Shown in pieces: positions 1-9,766 of a stretch of DNA of 64,000 nt (position 1 is its first letter; each line of letters begins with the position of its first letter). The DNA comes from Rhodanobacter sp. DHG33 (GTDB lineage Bacteria; Pseudomonadota; Gammaproteobacteria; Xanthomonadales; Rhodanobacteraceae), in the NCBI RefSeq assembly GCF_014843005.1, contig NZ_JACYXM010000003.1, positions 290,691 to 354,690 of the forward strand, given 5' to 3'. The notes under the pieces were generated by a model. That model did no database searches. It worked only from the letters and a program-made list of their open reading frames with translations, and was not told the origin of the DNA. The position numbers and the translations under genes were made by a program.

Positions 1-451
1 GCGCGTGCACCGGCGGTATGGCGCCGCCGAGTTCGCGCATGAAGGGGTCGATCTTGGGGAAGCCCGTCTCGATCACGCTGAAGTGGCCGAGCTGGTCGGC
101 CAGCGCCTGGAACTGCGCGGTGTCGCGCGGTCCGGTGGTGCAGTACAGGTCGAAGAAGCCGCGCACGTAGATGTGTCGTGGCTTGCCTGCGTCGAAGCCG
201 TGGAAGGTTTCCACCTTCACGCCGGGAAAGAAGTGCGGCACGGCGTTGGACGAGGTGATCACCGCCAGCGGCTTCCACGCGCGCACTTCCTGCACCGTCA
301 GCAGGCGTTCGTCGGCGTGCAGGTCTTCCGCGCCCGGACCGTCGAAGAACCATGCCGCCTCGTCGCCGCGCGCGCGGATCGCCGCTTGGATCGGACGCAG
401 GATCGCCAGCGCGTAGCGCTCGGAACCGTAGAGGAGGTAGTGCTTGGGCAT
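1..451 (-). CDS. CDP-glycerol glycerophosphotransferase-like protein (3' end outside window)
   Basis: An open frame runs leftward from the ATG at 451 off the window edge, giving the first 150 residues. The N-terminus begins MPKHYLLYGSERYALAIL, and later segments read ITSSNAVPHFFPGVKVETFHGF and ETGFPKIDPFM. The Gly/Phe-rich FPGVKVETFHGF stretch, followed by a GFPKID segment, resembles the CDP-glycerol glycerophosphotransferase / capsule-transferase family found in surface-polysaccharide loci of xanthomonads. The family is named from memory of sequence style. The catalytic C-terminal half is not visible, so substrate and activity cannot be judged. It lies beside glycosyltransferases, which fits a role in envelope glycan assembly. 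Confidence 0.6.
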   Translation of the reverse strand, partial: MPKHYLLYGSERYALAILRPIQAAIRARGDEAAWFFDGPGAEDLHADERLLTVQEVRAWKPLAVITSSNAVPHFFPGVKVETFHGFDAGKPRHIYVRGFFDLYCTTGPRDTAQFQALADQLGHFSVIETGFPKIDPFMRELGGAIPPVHA

Positions 452-498
452 GGGGCGTGCGCCTAGATGATGCGCATAGCTTAGCTTGCTGGCGCTTG

Positions 499-641
499 TC
501 TCCCGCTCCCCTTTGGGGAGAGGGCTGGGGTGAGGGGCGGTTCTAGCGAAGGCTTTTCATCGTGAGTAAAGCGCGCTTCGACAAAGGCAAGGCAAGCCTT
601 GACCCCTCACCTCAATCCTCTCCCCGGAGGGGAGAGGAGGC
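499..641. repeat. Inverted pair of a CCCTCACC...CCTCTCCCC dispersed repeat
   Basis: Two copies of an approximately 42-bp element lie in opposite orientation at 499-540 and 601-641. Reading the first on the minus strand, both share CCCTCACC, CA, CCTCTCCCC, a 2-bp centre, then AGGGGAG. Each copy therefore holds its own small CTCCCC/GGGGAG palindrome, and the pair can fold into one long hairpin. Such elements are known from memory as abundant intergenic repeats in xanthomonad-type genomes. They sit between the leftward gene at 451 and the end of the leftward glycosyltransferase at 691. The remaining gap holds nothing else recognisable apart from a CAAGGC/GCCTTG mini-palindrome at 588-601. Confidence 0.75.
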
Positions 642-690
642 GAACGTGCCGTGCCGGTTCGCAGGCTCCAGCCTCGCGGTCACGTTGCGA

Positions 691-1506
691 TCAGCGCTCG
701 ATGTGGTGTTTTTCCAATGCGTCGGTCGCTTCCGCGACCGACGCGGGGTTGTTCACCATCTCGTAGTAGCGCATGCGCTTGTACAGCGCGTAGCTGGCCG
801 CCGTCTGCGCGATCATGAAACCGCGCCAGCCGTCGAGGCAGGCCAGCCGGAACACATAGTCCTTGAGGAAGGCCAGCAGGTACACGAAAGGCGCCTGCCA
901 CATCCGCACCGGCTTGCGCTTGTCCAGCCAGTCGCGGCATTTCAGTTCCGAGTAGCGCAGCACCTTGAGCTGCTTGTGCACCAGCGTGGGATTGTTGGCG
1001 TGCTCGAAGGGCGCGTCGAACACCGGCGCGCGACCGTCGAAGCGCAGCGATTCGTGCACGCGCGCATCCGTCCAGCGTCCGCGGTCGCGGTGATAGAAGC
1101 GCGCCAGCTTCTCGCCCACGCTAGGGCGGTACCAGCGCAGCGGCCGGCCCATGTAGATGGTGCGCCGGCGCAGCACGGCGCCGGCCGCGTCGCTGGCCAT
1201 CAAGGCGGGCAGCTCGCGCTCCAGCTCGGCGGCGAGCTCCGGCGACAACCATTCGTCGGCATCCAGCACCAGGATCCAGTCGTGGCTGCACTGCGTGGTC
1301 GCGAAGTTGCGCTGCAACCCGAAACCCAGCCAGTCCTGGTGCACCACGCGCGCGCCATGCGTCTGCGCCACGGCCACGGTGCCGTCGTCGCTGCCGGAAT
1401 CCACCACCAGTTTCTCCGCCGCAAACGGCACGCTGTCCAGGCAGCGGGCGATCACGGCGGCTTCATTGCGGGCAATGACGGCTAAGGTGAGAGGCAGGGT
1501 GGGCAT
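691..1506 (-). CDS. Family 2 glycosyltransferase (WaaE/KdtX-like, LPS core type)
   Basis: A 271-residue cytoplasmic or peripheral GT-A glycosyltransferase. The N-terminal nucleotide-sugar fold is clear: LTLAVIARNEAAVIARCL, then VVDSGSDDGT (about residues 34-43) and the metal-binding VLDADEWLSPEL (about 79-90). The C-terminal part, with KQLKVLRYSELKCRDWL and a hydrophobic APFVYLLAFLKDYVFRL, matches the WaaE/KdtX subgroup that adds glucose to heptose in LPS inner core. The exact donor and acceptor are inference. The ATG at 1506 lies six nucleotides after a TAGAAT hexamer, suggesting a leaderless transcript. Neighbours are an O-antigen-ligase-like gene, divergent, and other glycosyltransferases. 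Confidence 0.85.
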   Translation of the reverse strand: MPTLPLTLAVIARNEAAVIARCLDSVPFAAEKLVVDSGSDDGTVAVAQTHGARVVHQDWLGFGLQRNFATTQCSHDWILVLDADEWLSPELAAELERELPALMASDAAGAVLRRRTIYMGRPLRWYRPSVGEKLARFYHRDRGRWTDARVHESLRFDGRAPVFDAPFEHANNPTLVHKQLKVLRYSELKCRDWLDKRKPVRMWQAPFVYLLAFLKDYVFRLACLDGWRGFMIAQTAASYALYKRMRYYEMVNNPASVAEATDALEKHHIER

Positions 1507-1512
1507 AAGCGG

Positions 1513-1518
1513 ATTCTA
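1513..1518 (-). promoter_or_regulatory. -10 hexamer TAGAAT, probable leaderless promoter of the glycosyltransferase
   Basis: On the minus strand TAGAAT is followed by six nucleotides and then the ATG at 1506, so the expected start site is at or next to the start codon. The peptide deformylase gene at 11216 has the same TAGAAT-N6-ATG arrangement. No convincing -35 was seen. Confidence 0.45.
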
Positions 1519-1653
1519 ACTGGCCCGCGCCGCGCCTTCGCGTGTGATGGGGTTGGCGCACGCCGCACCGGGCATCGACGGGTGATACGCGTTTCAGGCG
1601 TGGGCAAGCATGGGGTAGGCATAGTCCGGTCCAACTGCAGGATCGCCGTTGGA

Positions 1654-1681
1654 TTGACGTTGCTGGCACACTGCTTATGCT
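1654..1681 (+). promoter_or_regulatory. Predicted sigma70-type promoter for the O-antigen-ligase-like gene
   Basis: TTGACG at 1654-1659, a 16-bp spacer and TATGCT at 1676-1681 form a reasonable sigma70 promoter about 50 bp before the start codon at 1730. It would drive the rightward waaL-like to glycosyltransferase series ending at 5730. Confidence 0.5.
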
Positions 1682-1729
1682 GAGTTCCCGTAGGAAACGC
1701 GGTGGCGAATCGTTCTTCTTGAAGGCTGC

Positions 1730-2995
1730 ATGGATCACACGAACCACACTCTCCCGCCAGCGCGGGATCTCCCCTCCAGCTCGCAGCCGTCGGCCGAGCC
1801 GACTGTCGCACCGGCGTTTTTCCGGCGTCGCAACTTCTGGCGGGCCGTGCTTGGCGCGGGCCTGGTGTGGATGATGCTCGGCCTCGTCGCGATGCCGTCG
1901 GGCGTGTCGTACAACCCGGGCAAGCTGTATCAAGGCATCCTGATCGTACTGCTGTACCTGCCGGCCTGGTGTCTTGCGCTGACGCAGCGTGCGGCGACCT
2001 GGAGACAGCTGCTGCCGCTGCCGGCATTCCGCATCTTCTTGCTGTTGCTCGGTTGGGCCGCGCTGTCCCTGGCATGGACGCAGGCGCGGCATGTGGGCGA
2101 CGAGTTCAGCCGCCTGCTGAGCGTGCTGGCCTTCGTGCTGGCATGGCCGCTCTGGCTGGGCGACGACGAGAAGCGCGGGCAGCGCCTGCTGCTGGTGGGT
2201 GGGTTGGGCATCGCGCTGTTCGCGGCCTTCTATTGCCTGCAATACCTGTGGCAGCCACCGGCGGATGGTCGCATCGTGGGCGAGGGTGTGATCGCCACCG
2301 CGAACTACGCGGCCGCGGTGATGGGTGCGACCTGCATCTGGCTGGCCATGCTGCCGGTTGCCGGCCGCCGAGTTACCGCGTTGCGCTGGCTGGCCGTGCT
2401 GGTGCTGCTGGCTTTCATCGCCCTCACCAATACCCGTAGCGTGTGGCTCGCACTGACCTTGTGTGCGTTGTCGGCGCCGTTGTGGTGCCGTGCGCGCGTG
2501 GCGCGTTGGCTGGCCGGCGCGATGCTGGTCGTCGTGCTGGCCTGCTGCCTCTGGCCTTCGCAGGAGCTCATGGAACGCGGTGCTTCGCTGCGGCCGCAAC
2601 TCTTCATGCAGTCCATGCACCTGATCGCGCAGCATCCATGGCTGGGCCTGGGGCAGGGCGAGCCGTTCACGCTCACCGTGGCCGGGGAGGGCTACACGCA
2701 CAGCCACAACGTGCTGACCCAGACGACGATCGAGCTGGGCCTGCCCGGCCTGCTGCTGCTGGTCGCCTTGTGGCTGATGACCGCCTGGCTGGGCTGGCGG
2801 CATCGGCGCGAGGCCACCGGGCGGCTGGTACTGGCGCTGTGGATCTATGCCAGCGTGGTGCTGCAATTCGACATGCCGCAGTTGCTGGACAGCCCGCGCC
2901 CCGGCTGGCTGCTGGTGTGGCTGCCGCTGGCGCTGGCATTGTGGCTGGAGCTGGACGCGCGCCGCCGTGCGACCGGGGCGCCTCGCTTACACTAG
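1730..2995 (+). CDS. O-antigen ligase (WaaL)-family membrane protein
   Basis: A 421-residue polytopic inner-membrane protein with about ten to twelve hydrophobic segments, starting near residue 43 ([16 protein letters not shown]) and ending at [16 protein letters not shown] long periplasmic loop contains [11 protein letters not shown] and [16 protein letters not shown]. The HSHN..L/E pattern is the conserved histidine region of WaaL-type ligases, which transfer undecaprenyl-linked O-antigen to lipid A-core. Related Wzy polymerases share the fold, so ligase versus polymerase is inferred from the loop motif and the LPS neighbours. The ATG at 1730 follows a GAAGG ribosome-binding site. It is divergent from the core glycosyltransferase at 691-1506. 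Confidence 0.8.
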   Translation: MDHTNHTLPPARDLPSSSQPSAEPTVAPAFFRRRNFWRAVLGAGLVWMMLGLVAMPSGVSYNPGKLYQGILIVLLYLPAWCLALTQRAATWRQLLPLPAFRIFLLLLGWAALSLAWTQARHVGDEFSRLLSVLAFVLAWPLWLGDDEKRGQRLLLVGGLGIALFAAFYCLQYLWQPPADGRIVGEGVIATANYAAAVMGATCIWLAMLPVAGRRVTALRWLAVLVLLAFIALTNTRSVWLALTLCALSAPLWCRARVARWLAGAMLVVVLACCLWPSQELMERGASLRPQLFMQSMHLIAQHPWLGLGQGEPFTLTVAGEGYTHSHNVLTQTTIELGLPGLLLLVALWLMTAWLGWRHRREATGRLVLALWIYASVVLQFDMPQLLDSPRPGWLLVWLPLALALWLELDARRRATGAPRLH

Positions 2996-3022
2996 GCGCC
3001 TCGCCTTGCGGAACGACGACTG

Positions 3023-3961
<939 letters not shown>

Positions 3962-3962
3962 G

Positions 3963-4877
3963 GTGAGCGTCGCGCCCACGTTCTCGGTCGTCGTCACCAA
4001 TTACAACTACCGCGACTTCGTGGCCGAGGCGGTGGATGGCGCGCTGGCGCAGACCCACGCGCCGCTGGAAGTGATCGTGGTGGACGACGGTTCCACCGAC
4101 GGCTCGCCCGACTACCTGCGCGGACGCTACGGCAACGAGCCGCGCGTGAAGTTGCTGTGCGGCGAGAACGGCGGCCAGCTCGCCGCTTTCCAGCGCGGCC
4201 TCGCCGCGACCCGCGGCGAGGTGGTGTGCTTCCTCGACGCCGACGACCGCTGGGGACCGGACCACCTGCGCCAGCTCGCCGCGCTGTTCGCCGCCCGCAA
4301 AGATGTGGATTTCGTGTTTTCCGATGTGCGCCTGGTCGGCAACGAATCCGGCGTACAGGGTTATGCGAAGGAAGCGACGGACCTCGGCCACACCGTGCTC
4401 GGCACCTGGGTCTTCGCGCGCTGGTACGGCGCGCCCACCTCGGCGCTGGCACTGCGCCGCGGGCTGGCCGAACGCGTGCTCGACCTGCCGCCGGAGTTCA
4501 CCGCGAACTGGCGCATCAGCGCCGACAACTGCCTGGTGTTCGGCGCCAGCATCCTCGGCGCGCGCAAGTATTTCCTGCCCACCGGCAACGTCGACTACCG
4601 CATCCACGGACGCAACGGCTGGTGGCACGAGCAGGCGCGCATGCGCGAGTTCCCGGCGCAGTTCCGTTCGCGCTGCCTGATCAATTTCTACGCGCAGCGC
4701 ATGCATCTCGACGCGCATGCGCTCGACCTGGCGCGCGCCGAGTTCAAGACGCGCGAACGTCCCGACTGGGCCGAGGCGCGCCGCTACGCCGGCATCGCCA
4801 TGCGCGGGCCGTCGCCGTGGTGGAAGCGTGCCGAGCGCGCGTTGTCCATCCTGCGCCGTGGCTTGCGCGGGCGTTGA
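3963..4877 (+). CDS. Family 2 glycosyltransferase
   Basis: A 304-residue GT-A glycosyltransferase with FSVVVTNYNYRDFVAEAV at the start, the nucleotide-binding VVDDGSTDGSPDYL (about residues 40-53) and the metal-binding CFLDADDRWGPDHL (about 91-104). The GTG start at 3963 lies one base after the stop of the decarboxylase gene, so the two are almost certainly co-translated. The C-terminal half contains GNVDYRIHGRNGWW, common in O-chain glycosyltransferases. The transferred sugar cannot be read from the sequence. A pentose from the upstream UXS-type enzyme is a possibility, not a demonstration. Confidence 0.85.
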   Translation: MSVAPTFSVVVTNYNYRDFVAEAVDGALAQTHAPLEVIVVDDGSTDGSPDYLRGRYGNEPRVKLLCGENGGQLAAFQRGLAATRGEVVCFLDADDRWGPDHLRQLAALFAARKDVDFVFSDVRLVGNESGVQGYAKEATDLGHTVLGTWVFARWYGAPTSALALRRGLAERVLDLPPEFTANWRISADNCLVFGASILGARKYFLPTGNVDYRIHGRNGWWHEQARMREFPAQFRSRCLINFYAQRMHLDAHALDLARAEFKTRERPDWAEARRYAGIAMRGPSPWWKRAERALSILRRGLRGR

Positions 4878-4884
4878 CCGCGCC

Positions 4885-5730
4885 ATGAAGACCAGCGTCG
4901 TCGCGATCACCTACAACTGGCCCGAGGCGCTGGAGCGCCTGCTGTCCAGCCTGGCTGCGCAGACGCGGCTGCCCGACGAAGTGATCGTGGCCGACGACGG
5001 TTCGGGCGAGGCCACGCGCGCGCTGGTCGAGCGCATGGCGCGCGATTTCCCGGTGCCGCTGCGCCATGTCTGGCAGGACGATCGCGGTTTCCGCGCCGCG
5101 CGCGCGCGCAACCGCGGCATCGCCGCCAGCCGCGGCGACTACGTGATCCTGCTCGACGGCGACATGCTGCTGCATCCGCGTTTCATCGCCGACCACCTGA
5201 TGCTGGCCGAACGCGGGTTCTTCCTGCAGGGCGGCCGGATCAAGGCCACGCGCGACGAAACCGCGAAGTTGCTGGCGGGCGGCAAGCCGGTGTTCGCGCC
5301 GTGGTCGCGCGCGGATTTCCACGAATTCGACGGCACGAAGCGCCTCTACGCCTTCCGCCAGCCGCAACTGGCGAGTTGGAAATCGCGTTCGCGCAACGGC
5401 GGCCGCGTGATGAGCTGCAACATGAGTTTCTGGCGCGACGACCTGCTGCGCGTCAACGGCTTCGACGAGCGCATGGAAGGTTACGGCGCCGAGGATCGCG
5501 AACTGGCGGCGCGACTGGAGAATGCCGGCCTGCACCGCCGCGCGCTGAAGTGGGCTGCGCTGGCCGTGCACCTGTGGCACCGCTCGCGCGCCCAGCCCGA
5601 CGTGGACGACATGAGCCTGCCCAACAATCGCCTGTTCCACGCCACGCGTACCGAAGGCATCGTGCGCTGCGAGCGCGGTATCGACGGCCATTTCGCAGAA
5701 TTCGCGACAGCGGAGAATCTGGACGGCTAA
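4885..5730 (+). CDS. Glycosyltransferase with GT2 N-domain and galactosyltransferase-like C-domain
   Basis: A 281-residue protein from the ATG at 4885, seven bases after the previous stop. The open frame extends upstream into the preceding gene, but the GT2 fold begins exactly at MKTSVVAITYNWPEALERLL. It shows VADDGSGEATRALV, an ARNRGIAASRGDYVILLDGD metal motif, and a C-terminal NMSFWRDDLLRVNGFDERM followed by GYGAEDRELAARL. That NxSF...GFDE...GxEDxE pattern is the Glyco_transf_7C signature of beta-1,4-galactosyl/N-acetylgalactosaminyl-type enzymes and bacterial chain synthases. It is the last gene of the rightward surface-sugar operon and overlaps the convergent neighbour by four bases. Confidence 0.85.
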   Translation: MKTSVVAITYNWPEALERLLSSLAAQTRLPDEVIVADDGSGEATRALVERMARDFPVPLRHVWQDDRGFRAARARNRGIAASRGDYVILLDGDMLLHPRFIADHLMLAERGFFLQGGRIKATRDETAKLLAGGKPVFAPWSRADFHEFDGTKRLYAFRQPQLASWKSRSRNGGRVMSCNMSFWRDDLLRVNGFDERMEGYGAEDRELAARLENAGLHRRALKWAALAVHLWHRSRAQPDVDDMSLPNNRLFHATRTEGIVRCERGIDGHFAEFATAENLDG

Positions 5731-6686
5731 ATGGCGCCGAGCGCTTCGCGCAGCCGCAACGGCAATGTATCGCGCTCGGCCTCGAACCACGCCCGCGCAG
5801 CCGCGCCAAGCGTGGTGGCCTCGGTCTCCGGCATCGCCACGCAGTGCTCGATGGCGCGCGCCATATCTTCGTCACGAAAGCCGTACAGCGTGGCCAGGTC
5901 CTGCGTGCCCGTGGCCTGCGCCGGCACCAGCACCCCGCGCGCCGGAGTGACCAGTTCGCGCATCGGTTCGGCGTCCAGCGTCAGCACTACCGCGCCGCAG
6001 CTCATCGCCTCGACCAGGTAGTGGCCATAGCCTTCGGTCTGCGAAGGGCAGAGGTGGAAGCGATGTTCGTTCTGCAGACGCCGATAGGTGTCGTCGTCCA
6101 GGTGTTCGCGGATCAGCCGCACGTTGGCGGGCAGCGTCTCCAGCTCCACCCGCTTGCGCCGCCACGCCACGGTGAGCATGGGCCATTCGGGATGCGCGGC
6201 CCATAGCCGCAGCAGCGCCGTCGTACCCTTGTTGCCGCTGCGGCCCGGGCCGTGGAAGAAGGCGTGCCTGCGCGGCACCTGCGCATCGAGCCGGTCCGGG
6301 CTGGTGAAGCCGATGTAGCGCGTGCGCACGCCGAGCTGTGCGAACAGGCGTTCGGCATGGCGGGTCTTGGCCCAGACCGTGTCGATGCAGGACAACGCCG
6401 CCCGGTCCTGCGTGCGGAAGTATTCGGGATTGGGCACCAGTACGTTGCGACGTGCGGCGCGGGCGAACTCGGGGCGCACGCGTTCCAGCATCACGTTCGC
6501 GTCGAAGGCCGAAGCGCGCAGGGCGAGGCGCAGGCGCGTCAGTGCTTCGGCGAAGCGCCCGCGGTGCGGCAGCGGCGTACCGGTCACCTGCGCGCCGGCT
6601 TCGCCCAAGGCGAAGGCGAGCAGGGCCATGTCGCGGCTGAGGCCGGCACCGTTGTCGCGGCCCAGCAGCTGGATGCGCGCCGTCAT
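5727..6686 (-). CDS. Glycosyltransferase, GT4-like (GT-B fold)
   Basis: A 319-residue protein, MTARIQLLGRDNGAGLSRDM at the start. The C-terminal half carries the GT-B donor-binding region: FHLCPSQTEGYGHYLVEAMS followed by CGAVVLTLDAEPMRELV, the ExxGxxxxEAM pattern of GT4 enzymes. The N-terminal half is less typical and short, so the overall length is below most GT4 proteins. The stop codon overlaps the convergent glycosyltransferase by four bases. The start lies within the tail of the upstream membrane glycosyltransferase (6683-8437), showing translational coupling. Substrate unknown; a role in LPS or exopolysaccharide is inferred from neighbours. Confidence 0.75.
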   Translation of the reverse strand: MTARIQLLGRDNGAGLSRDMALLAFALGEAGAQVTGTPLPHRGRFAEALTRLRLALRASAFDANVMLERVRPEFARAARRNVLVPNPEYFRTQDRAALSCIDTVWAKTRHAERLFAQLGVRTRYIGFTSPDRLDAQVPRRHAFFHGPGRSGNKGTTALLRLWAAHPEWPMLTVAWRRKRVELETLPANVRLIREHLDDDTYRRLQNEHRFHLCPSQTEGYGHYLVEAMSCGAVVLTLDAEPMRELVTPARGVLVPAQATGTQDLATLYGFRDEDMARAIEHCVAMPETEATTLGAAARAWFEAERDTLPLRLREALGAI

Positions 6687-8437
6687 GGCGTGGCGTCCGG
6701 ATCGGCGTCCGGCGCTTCATCCACCTTGGCGCCGGGCAGGCAGCCCGGTATCAGGGCATCGGCCTTGAACATCCACCAGTCGCGCTGGTTGGCATGGCCG
6801 AGGGAAATCGCCTTGGCGCGATCCACGCAGTCGCCCATCGCCGGCTGCTGCACGAACAGCCAGCGCGTGGCGGGCGCCTGCGCCTGCCACTGCACCGCGC
6901 GGGCGAACTGGACATGCCAAGGCTGCTTGAAGCCGAAATCAACGGCGGGACGATCGAGCATCAGCAGGTTCTGTTCGGTCCACGCCACCAGGCCCAGCTG
7001 CTCGCCGGGCGCGAGATGGCCGCGTACCTCGGCCATCAGCGCGGATGCGGAACTGGAAGGATTGAGCAGCGGTACCGCCCAGCACCCCCATGCCAGCCAC
7101 AGCGCGGCCATGCCGCCGGCCACCGCCCACACGGCACGGCGCACGCGCAACGCCACCACCAGGCCCAGTTGCACCACGCCCAGCACCACGCACATCCACC
7201 ACAGCGCGGCGCCGCGATCGGCGAGATCGCGGTCACTGGCGAACTGCGCCACCCTGGGTGCATGCGACAGCAACGCGTAACCGCCCAGGCCCAGCATCGC
7301 CGTACCCAGCACGGTGATGAACACGAGGCCCGCCACGCGCAGCCAGCGTTTCGGCAGAAGCTCCTCCACGAACGGCGCGCAGGCCAGCGCCAGCATCGGC
7401 AGCGCAGGCAGGATGTACACGTCGCGCTTGCCCGGCGAGGCGCTGAAGAACAGCAGCACCAGCAGCACCCAGCCCAGCGGCAGCAGCACGCGCGCCTCGC
7501 GCTGCTGCCATGCCTGCCGCCAGCGCGGCAGGCAGCCGGGGTAAAGCAGCGACAGCGGCAACCAGCTGAACAACAGGATGGGGATGTAGTACCACCACGC
7601 ATGGATGTGGTGCCATGCGTTCGCGTAGCGCTTCGCGGTCTGGTGGAACAGGATGTCGTTGACGTAGGCCGGATATGCGGGATCGCCGGCGCGCGCGCGT
7701 GCCGCGAGCAGCATCGGCACCAGCCACAGCGCGATGGCGGCCAGCGCCGCTGCCAGGCCCAGCAGCCAGCGCCACCACGCGCCGCGTCCCGGTCGCGCGA
7801 TGCCGCCCCAGCCACGATACGCTGCCCAGGCATAGGGAAGCAGCATCAGCAGCGCGAGAAAGCCCACACCCTTGGTGATGACGCCCAGTCCCGCGCAGAA
7901 GCAACCGAGCCAGTACATCGGCCAGTTCGCTTTCGCGCCGCCGTCGGGCGGCGCCAGCAGATGCCGCAGCAGTCCCCAGTTCGCCGCGGTGATGAGGAAC
8001 ACCACCAGCGGATCGATCTGTGCGCGCTGGCTCTGGTAGACGAACTGGAACGCCAGCAGCAGGCCGCCCGCCGCGTACAGGCCGGTGCGGCGGTTCCACA
8101 GGCGGCGCCCCAGGTCGTATACCAGCAGCAGCGTGCCCAGCCCGGCCAGCAGCGAAGGCAGCATGAAGGCCAGCCGCCACCAACGCACCAACTCGAAGCT
8201 GGCGGCCTCCGTCCACATCAGCATCGGCGGCTTGTCCGCGTAGAGCTCGGTGCCGCGGTGCGGGAACAGCCAGTCGCCGCTCTCCACCATCTGTTTCGCG
8301 GCCAGAGTGAAGCGGGGCTCGTCCGAGGGCCACGGATCGCGCAGGCCGATGCCGGCGCCCAGGATCACCAGCGCGATCAGCAGCAGCAGCCAGAAGCGGC
8401 GGCGTTCCTCGGGAGTGGCCTTGGAGAAAGCGGACAT
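6683..8437 (-). CDS. ArnT/PMT-like membrane glycosyltransferase (GT39/GT83 type)
   Basis: A 584-residue polytopic membrane protein. After the first membrane helix (LLLLIALVILGAGI) come RDPWPSDEPRFTLAAKQM and GDWLFPHRGTELYADKPPML, the first periplasmic loop with the conserved acidic residues of ArnT/protein O-mannosyltransferase enzymes that use polyprenyl-phosphate sugars. Many further helices follow, for instance VLGVVQLGLVVALRV. The C-terminal soluble part is long. ArnT itself adds aminoarabinose to lipid A, but no arn partner genes are here, so the sugar is unknown. It overlaps the downstream GT4-like gene by four bases and is 33 bases downstream of rsmB. Confidence 0.8.
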   Translation of the reverse strand: MSAFSKATPEERRRFWLLLLIALVILGAGIGLRDPWPSDEPRFTLAAKQMVESGDWLFPHRGTELYADKPPMLMWTEAASFELVRWWRLAFMLPSLLAGLGTLLLVYDLGRRLWNRRTGLYAAGGLLLAFQFVYQSQRAQIDPLVVFLITAANWGLLRHLLAPPDGGAKANWPMYWLGCFCAGLGVITKGVGFLALLMLLPYAWAAYRGWGGIARPGRGAWWRWLLGLAAALAAIALWLVPMLLAARARAGDPAYPAYVNDILFHQTAKRYANAWHHIHAWWYYIPILLFSWLPLSLLYPGCLPRWRQAWQQREARVLLPLGWVLLVLLFFSASPGKRDVYILPALPMLALACAPFVEELLPKRWLRVAGLVFITVLGTAMLGLGGYALLSHAPRVAQFASDRDLADRGAALWWMCVVLGVVQLGLVVALRVRRAVWAVAGGMAALWLAWGCWAVPLLNPSSSASALMAEVRGHLAPGEQLGLVAWTEQNLLMLDRPAVDFGFKQPWHVQFARAVQWQAQAPATRWLFVQQPAMGDCVDRAKAISLGHANQRDWWMFKADALIPGCLPGAKVDEAPDADPDATP

Positions 8438-8470
8438 GGAGCGTTCCTGCGCGAGCGCGATGCGAACGGA

Positions 8471-9766
8471 TCAGCGCTTTTCGAGCACCGCATAGTACAT
8501 GCCGTCGAGATCGCCATCGCCCGGCAGGATCTGCCAGCCCACGGCGGCGGCCTGCCCGGCGGGCAGCGTGGACGGCACGGCGCATGCATCGGCATGCGCG
8601 GCGAGGAACGGCGCCACCACGGCCTCGTTCTCCGCGCGCAGCAGCGAACAGGTGATGTAGAGCAGCCGGCCGCCCGGTGCGAGCAAGGGCCACAGCGCTT
8701 CGACGATACGCTGCTGCTGCGCGGCCAGCGCGGGAATGTCGTCTGCGCGCCGGTGCAGGCGCACGTCCGGGCGGCGGCGCAGCACGCCCGTCGCGGAGCA
8801 GGGCGCGTCGATCAGGATACGGTCGTAGGGCTGGCCGTCCCACCACGCGGAAGGCTGGCCCGCATCGCCCACGACGACGCTGGCCTGAAGATGCAGGCGG
8901 CCGAGGTTTTCGCGGATGCGCCCGGCGCGCTTGGGCTCGAACTCCAGCGCGGTGAGCGCGATATCGGCGCGTTCCAGCAGGTGGCAGGCCTTGCCGCCGG
9001 GTGCGGCGCAGGCGTCCAGCACGCGCTGGCCAGCGCGTACTTCGGCAAGGTCGGCGGCGACCTGCGCGGCGCCGTCCTGCACCGCGAACAGGCCATCGGC
9101 GAAGCCGGGCAGGCGCGTCACGTCGGTACTGTGCGGCAGCACGATGGCATCGGCCAGCCATGCATGCGGCTCGGCTGCCTGGCCGTCCAGGCGCAGGCGC
9201 TCGACCAGGGTGTCGCGGTCGGTGCGGCGGCGGTTCGCGCGCAGCATCAGCGGCGGCTCGCGGTTGTCCGCCGCCAGGATCGCCTCGGCCTGTGCCGGCC
9301 AGTCGCGCGCGATGGCCTCGGCCAGCCAGCGCGGGTGGGCATGGCGGGTTTCCGGTTGCGCATCGAGCGCGGCAAGATGCGTGCTGCGCTCGCGCTGCCA
9401 GCGGCGCAGCACCGCGTTCACTAGCCCCGCGAGTTGCGGACGCTTCAATGCGCGCGTGGCTTCCACGGTGGCTGCCACTGCGGCGTAGTCGGCCAGCTCC
9501 AGCACTTCCAGCTGCACCAGGCCCAGCACCAGCAGCGCGTGCACGGCCGGTTCCTTCTTGCGCAGGGGACGGTCCAGCAGGCGGTCCAGCGCGGCGTCGA
9601 AACGCGGCCACCAGCGTGCGCCGTCGCTGACCAGCGCCATCAGCAGGGCGCGGTCGCGCGCATCGGGCAGTTTTTGCGCGTGGCGGTCCATCGCTTCGCG
9701 CAGCGAGGCGCCGTGCAGGGCGATGTCGGCAAGGGATTGCGCGGCCAGGGCGCGGGTGTCGGTCAT
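8471..9766 (-). CDS. rsmB: 16S rRNA (cytosine-967 C5)-methyltransferase RsmB
   Basis: A 431-residue protein with the two-part architecture of RsmB: an N-terminal NusB-like RNA-binding domain (about residues 1-140, [19 protein letters not shown] to [13 protein letters not shown]) and a C-terminal SAM-dependent Rossmann domain. The SAM site is [16 protein letters not shown]. The catalytic cysteine pair sits in [16 protein letters not shown] and [16 protein letters not shown]. It methylates C967 of 16S rRNA in the small subunit. Its ATG overlaps the fmt stop by four bases, and the order def-fmt-rsmB is the standard one in this group. Length agrees with the family. Confidence 0.95.
   Translation of the reverse strand: MTDTRALAAQSLADIALHGASLREAMDRHAQKLPDARDRALLMALVSDGARWWPRFDAALDRLLDRPLRKKEPAVHALLVLGLVQLEVLELADYAAVAATVEATRALKRPQLAGLVNAVLRRWQRERSTHLAALDAQPETRHAHPRWLAEAIARDWPAQAEAILAADNREPPLMLRANRRRTDRDTLVERLRLDGQAAEPHAWLADAIVLPHSTDVTRLPGFADGLFAVQDGAAQVAADLAEVRAGQRVLDACAAPGGKACHLLERADIALTALEFEPKRAGRIRENLGRLHLQASVVVGDAGQPSAWWDGQPYDRILIDAPCSATGVLRRRPDVRLHRRADDIPALAAQQQRIVEALWPLLAPGGRLLYITCSLLRAENEAVVAPFLAAHADACAVPSTLPAGQAAAVGWQILPGDGDLDGMYYAVLEKR

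Noticed and set aside
6794..9424. An 876-codon open frame opposite to the ArnT-like and rsmB genes
   Set aside because: Rich in Gln/Arg/His from GC bias and antisense to two well-motifed genes. No family similarity; typical antisense artefact of high-GC DNA.
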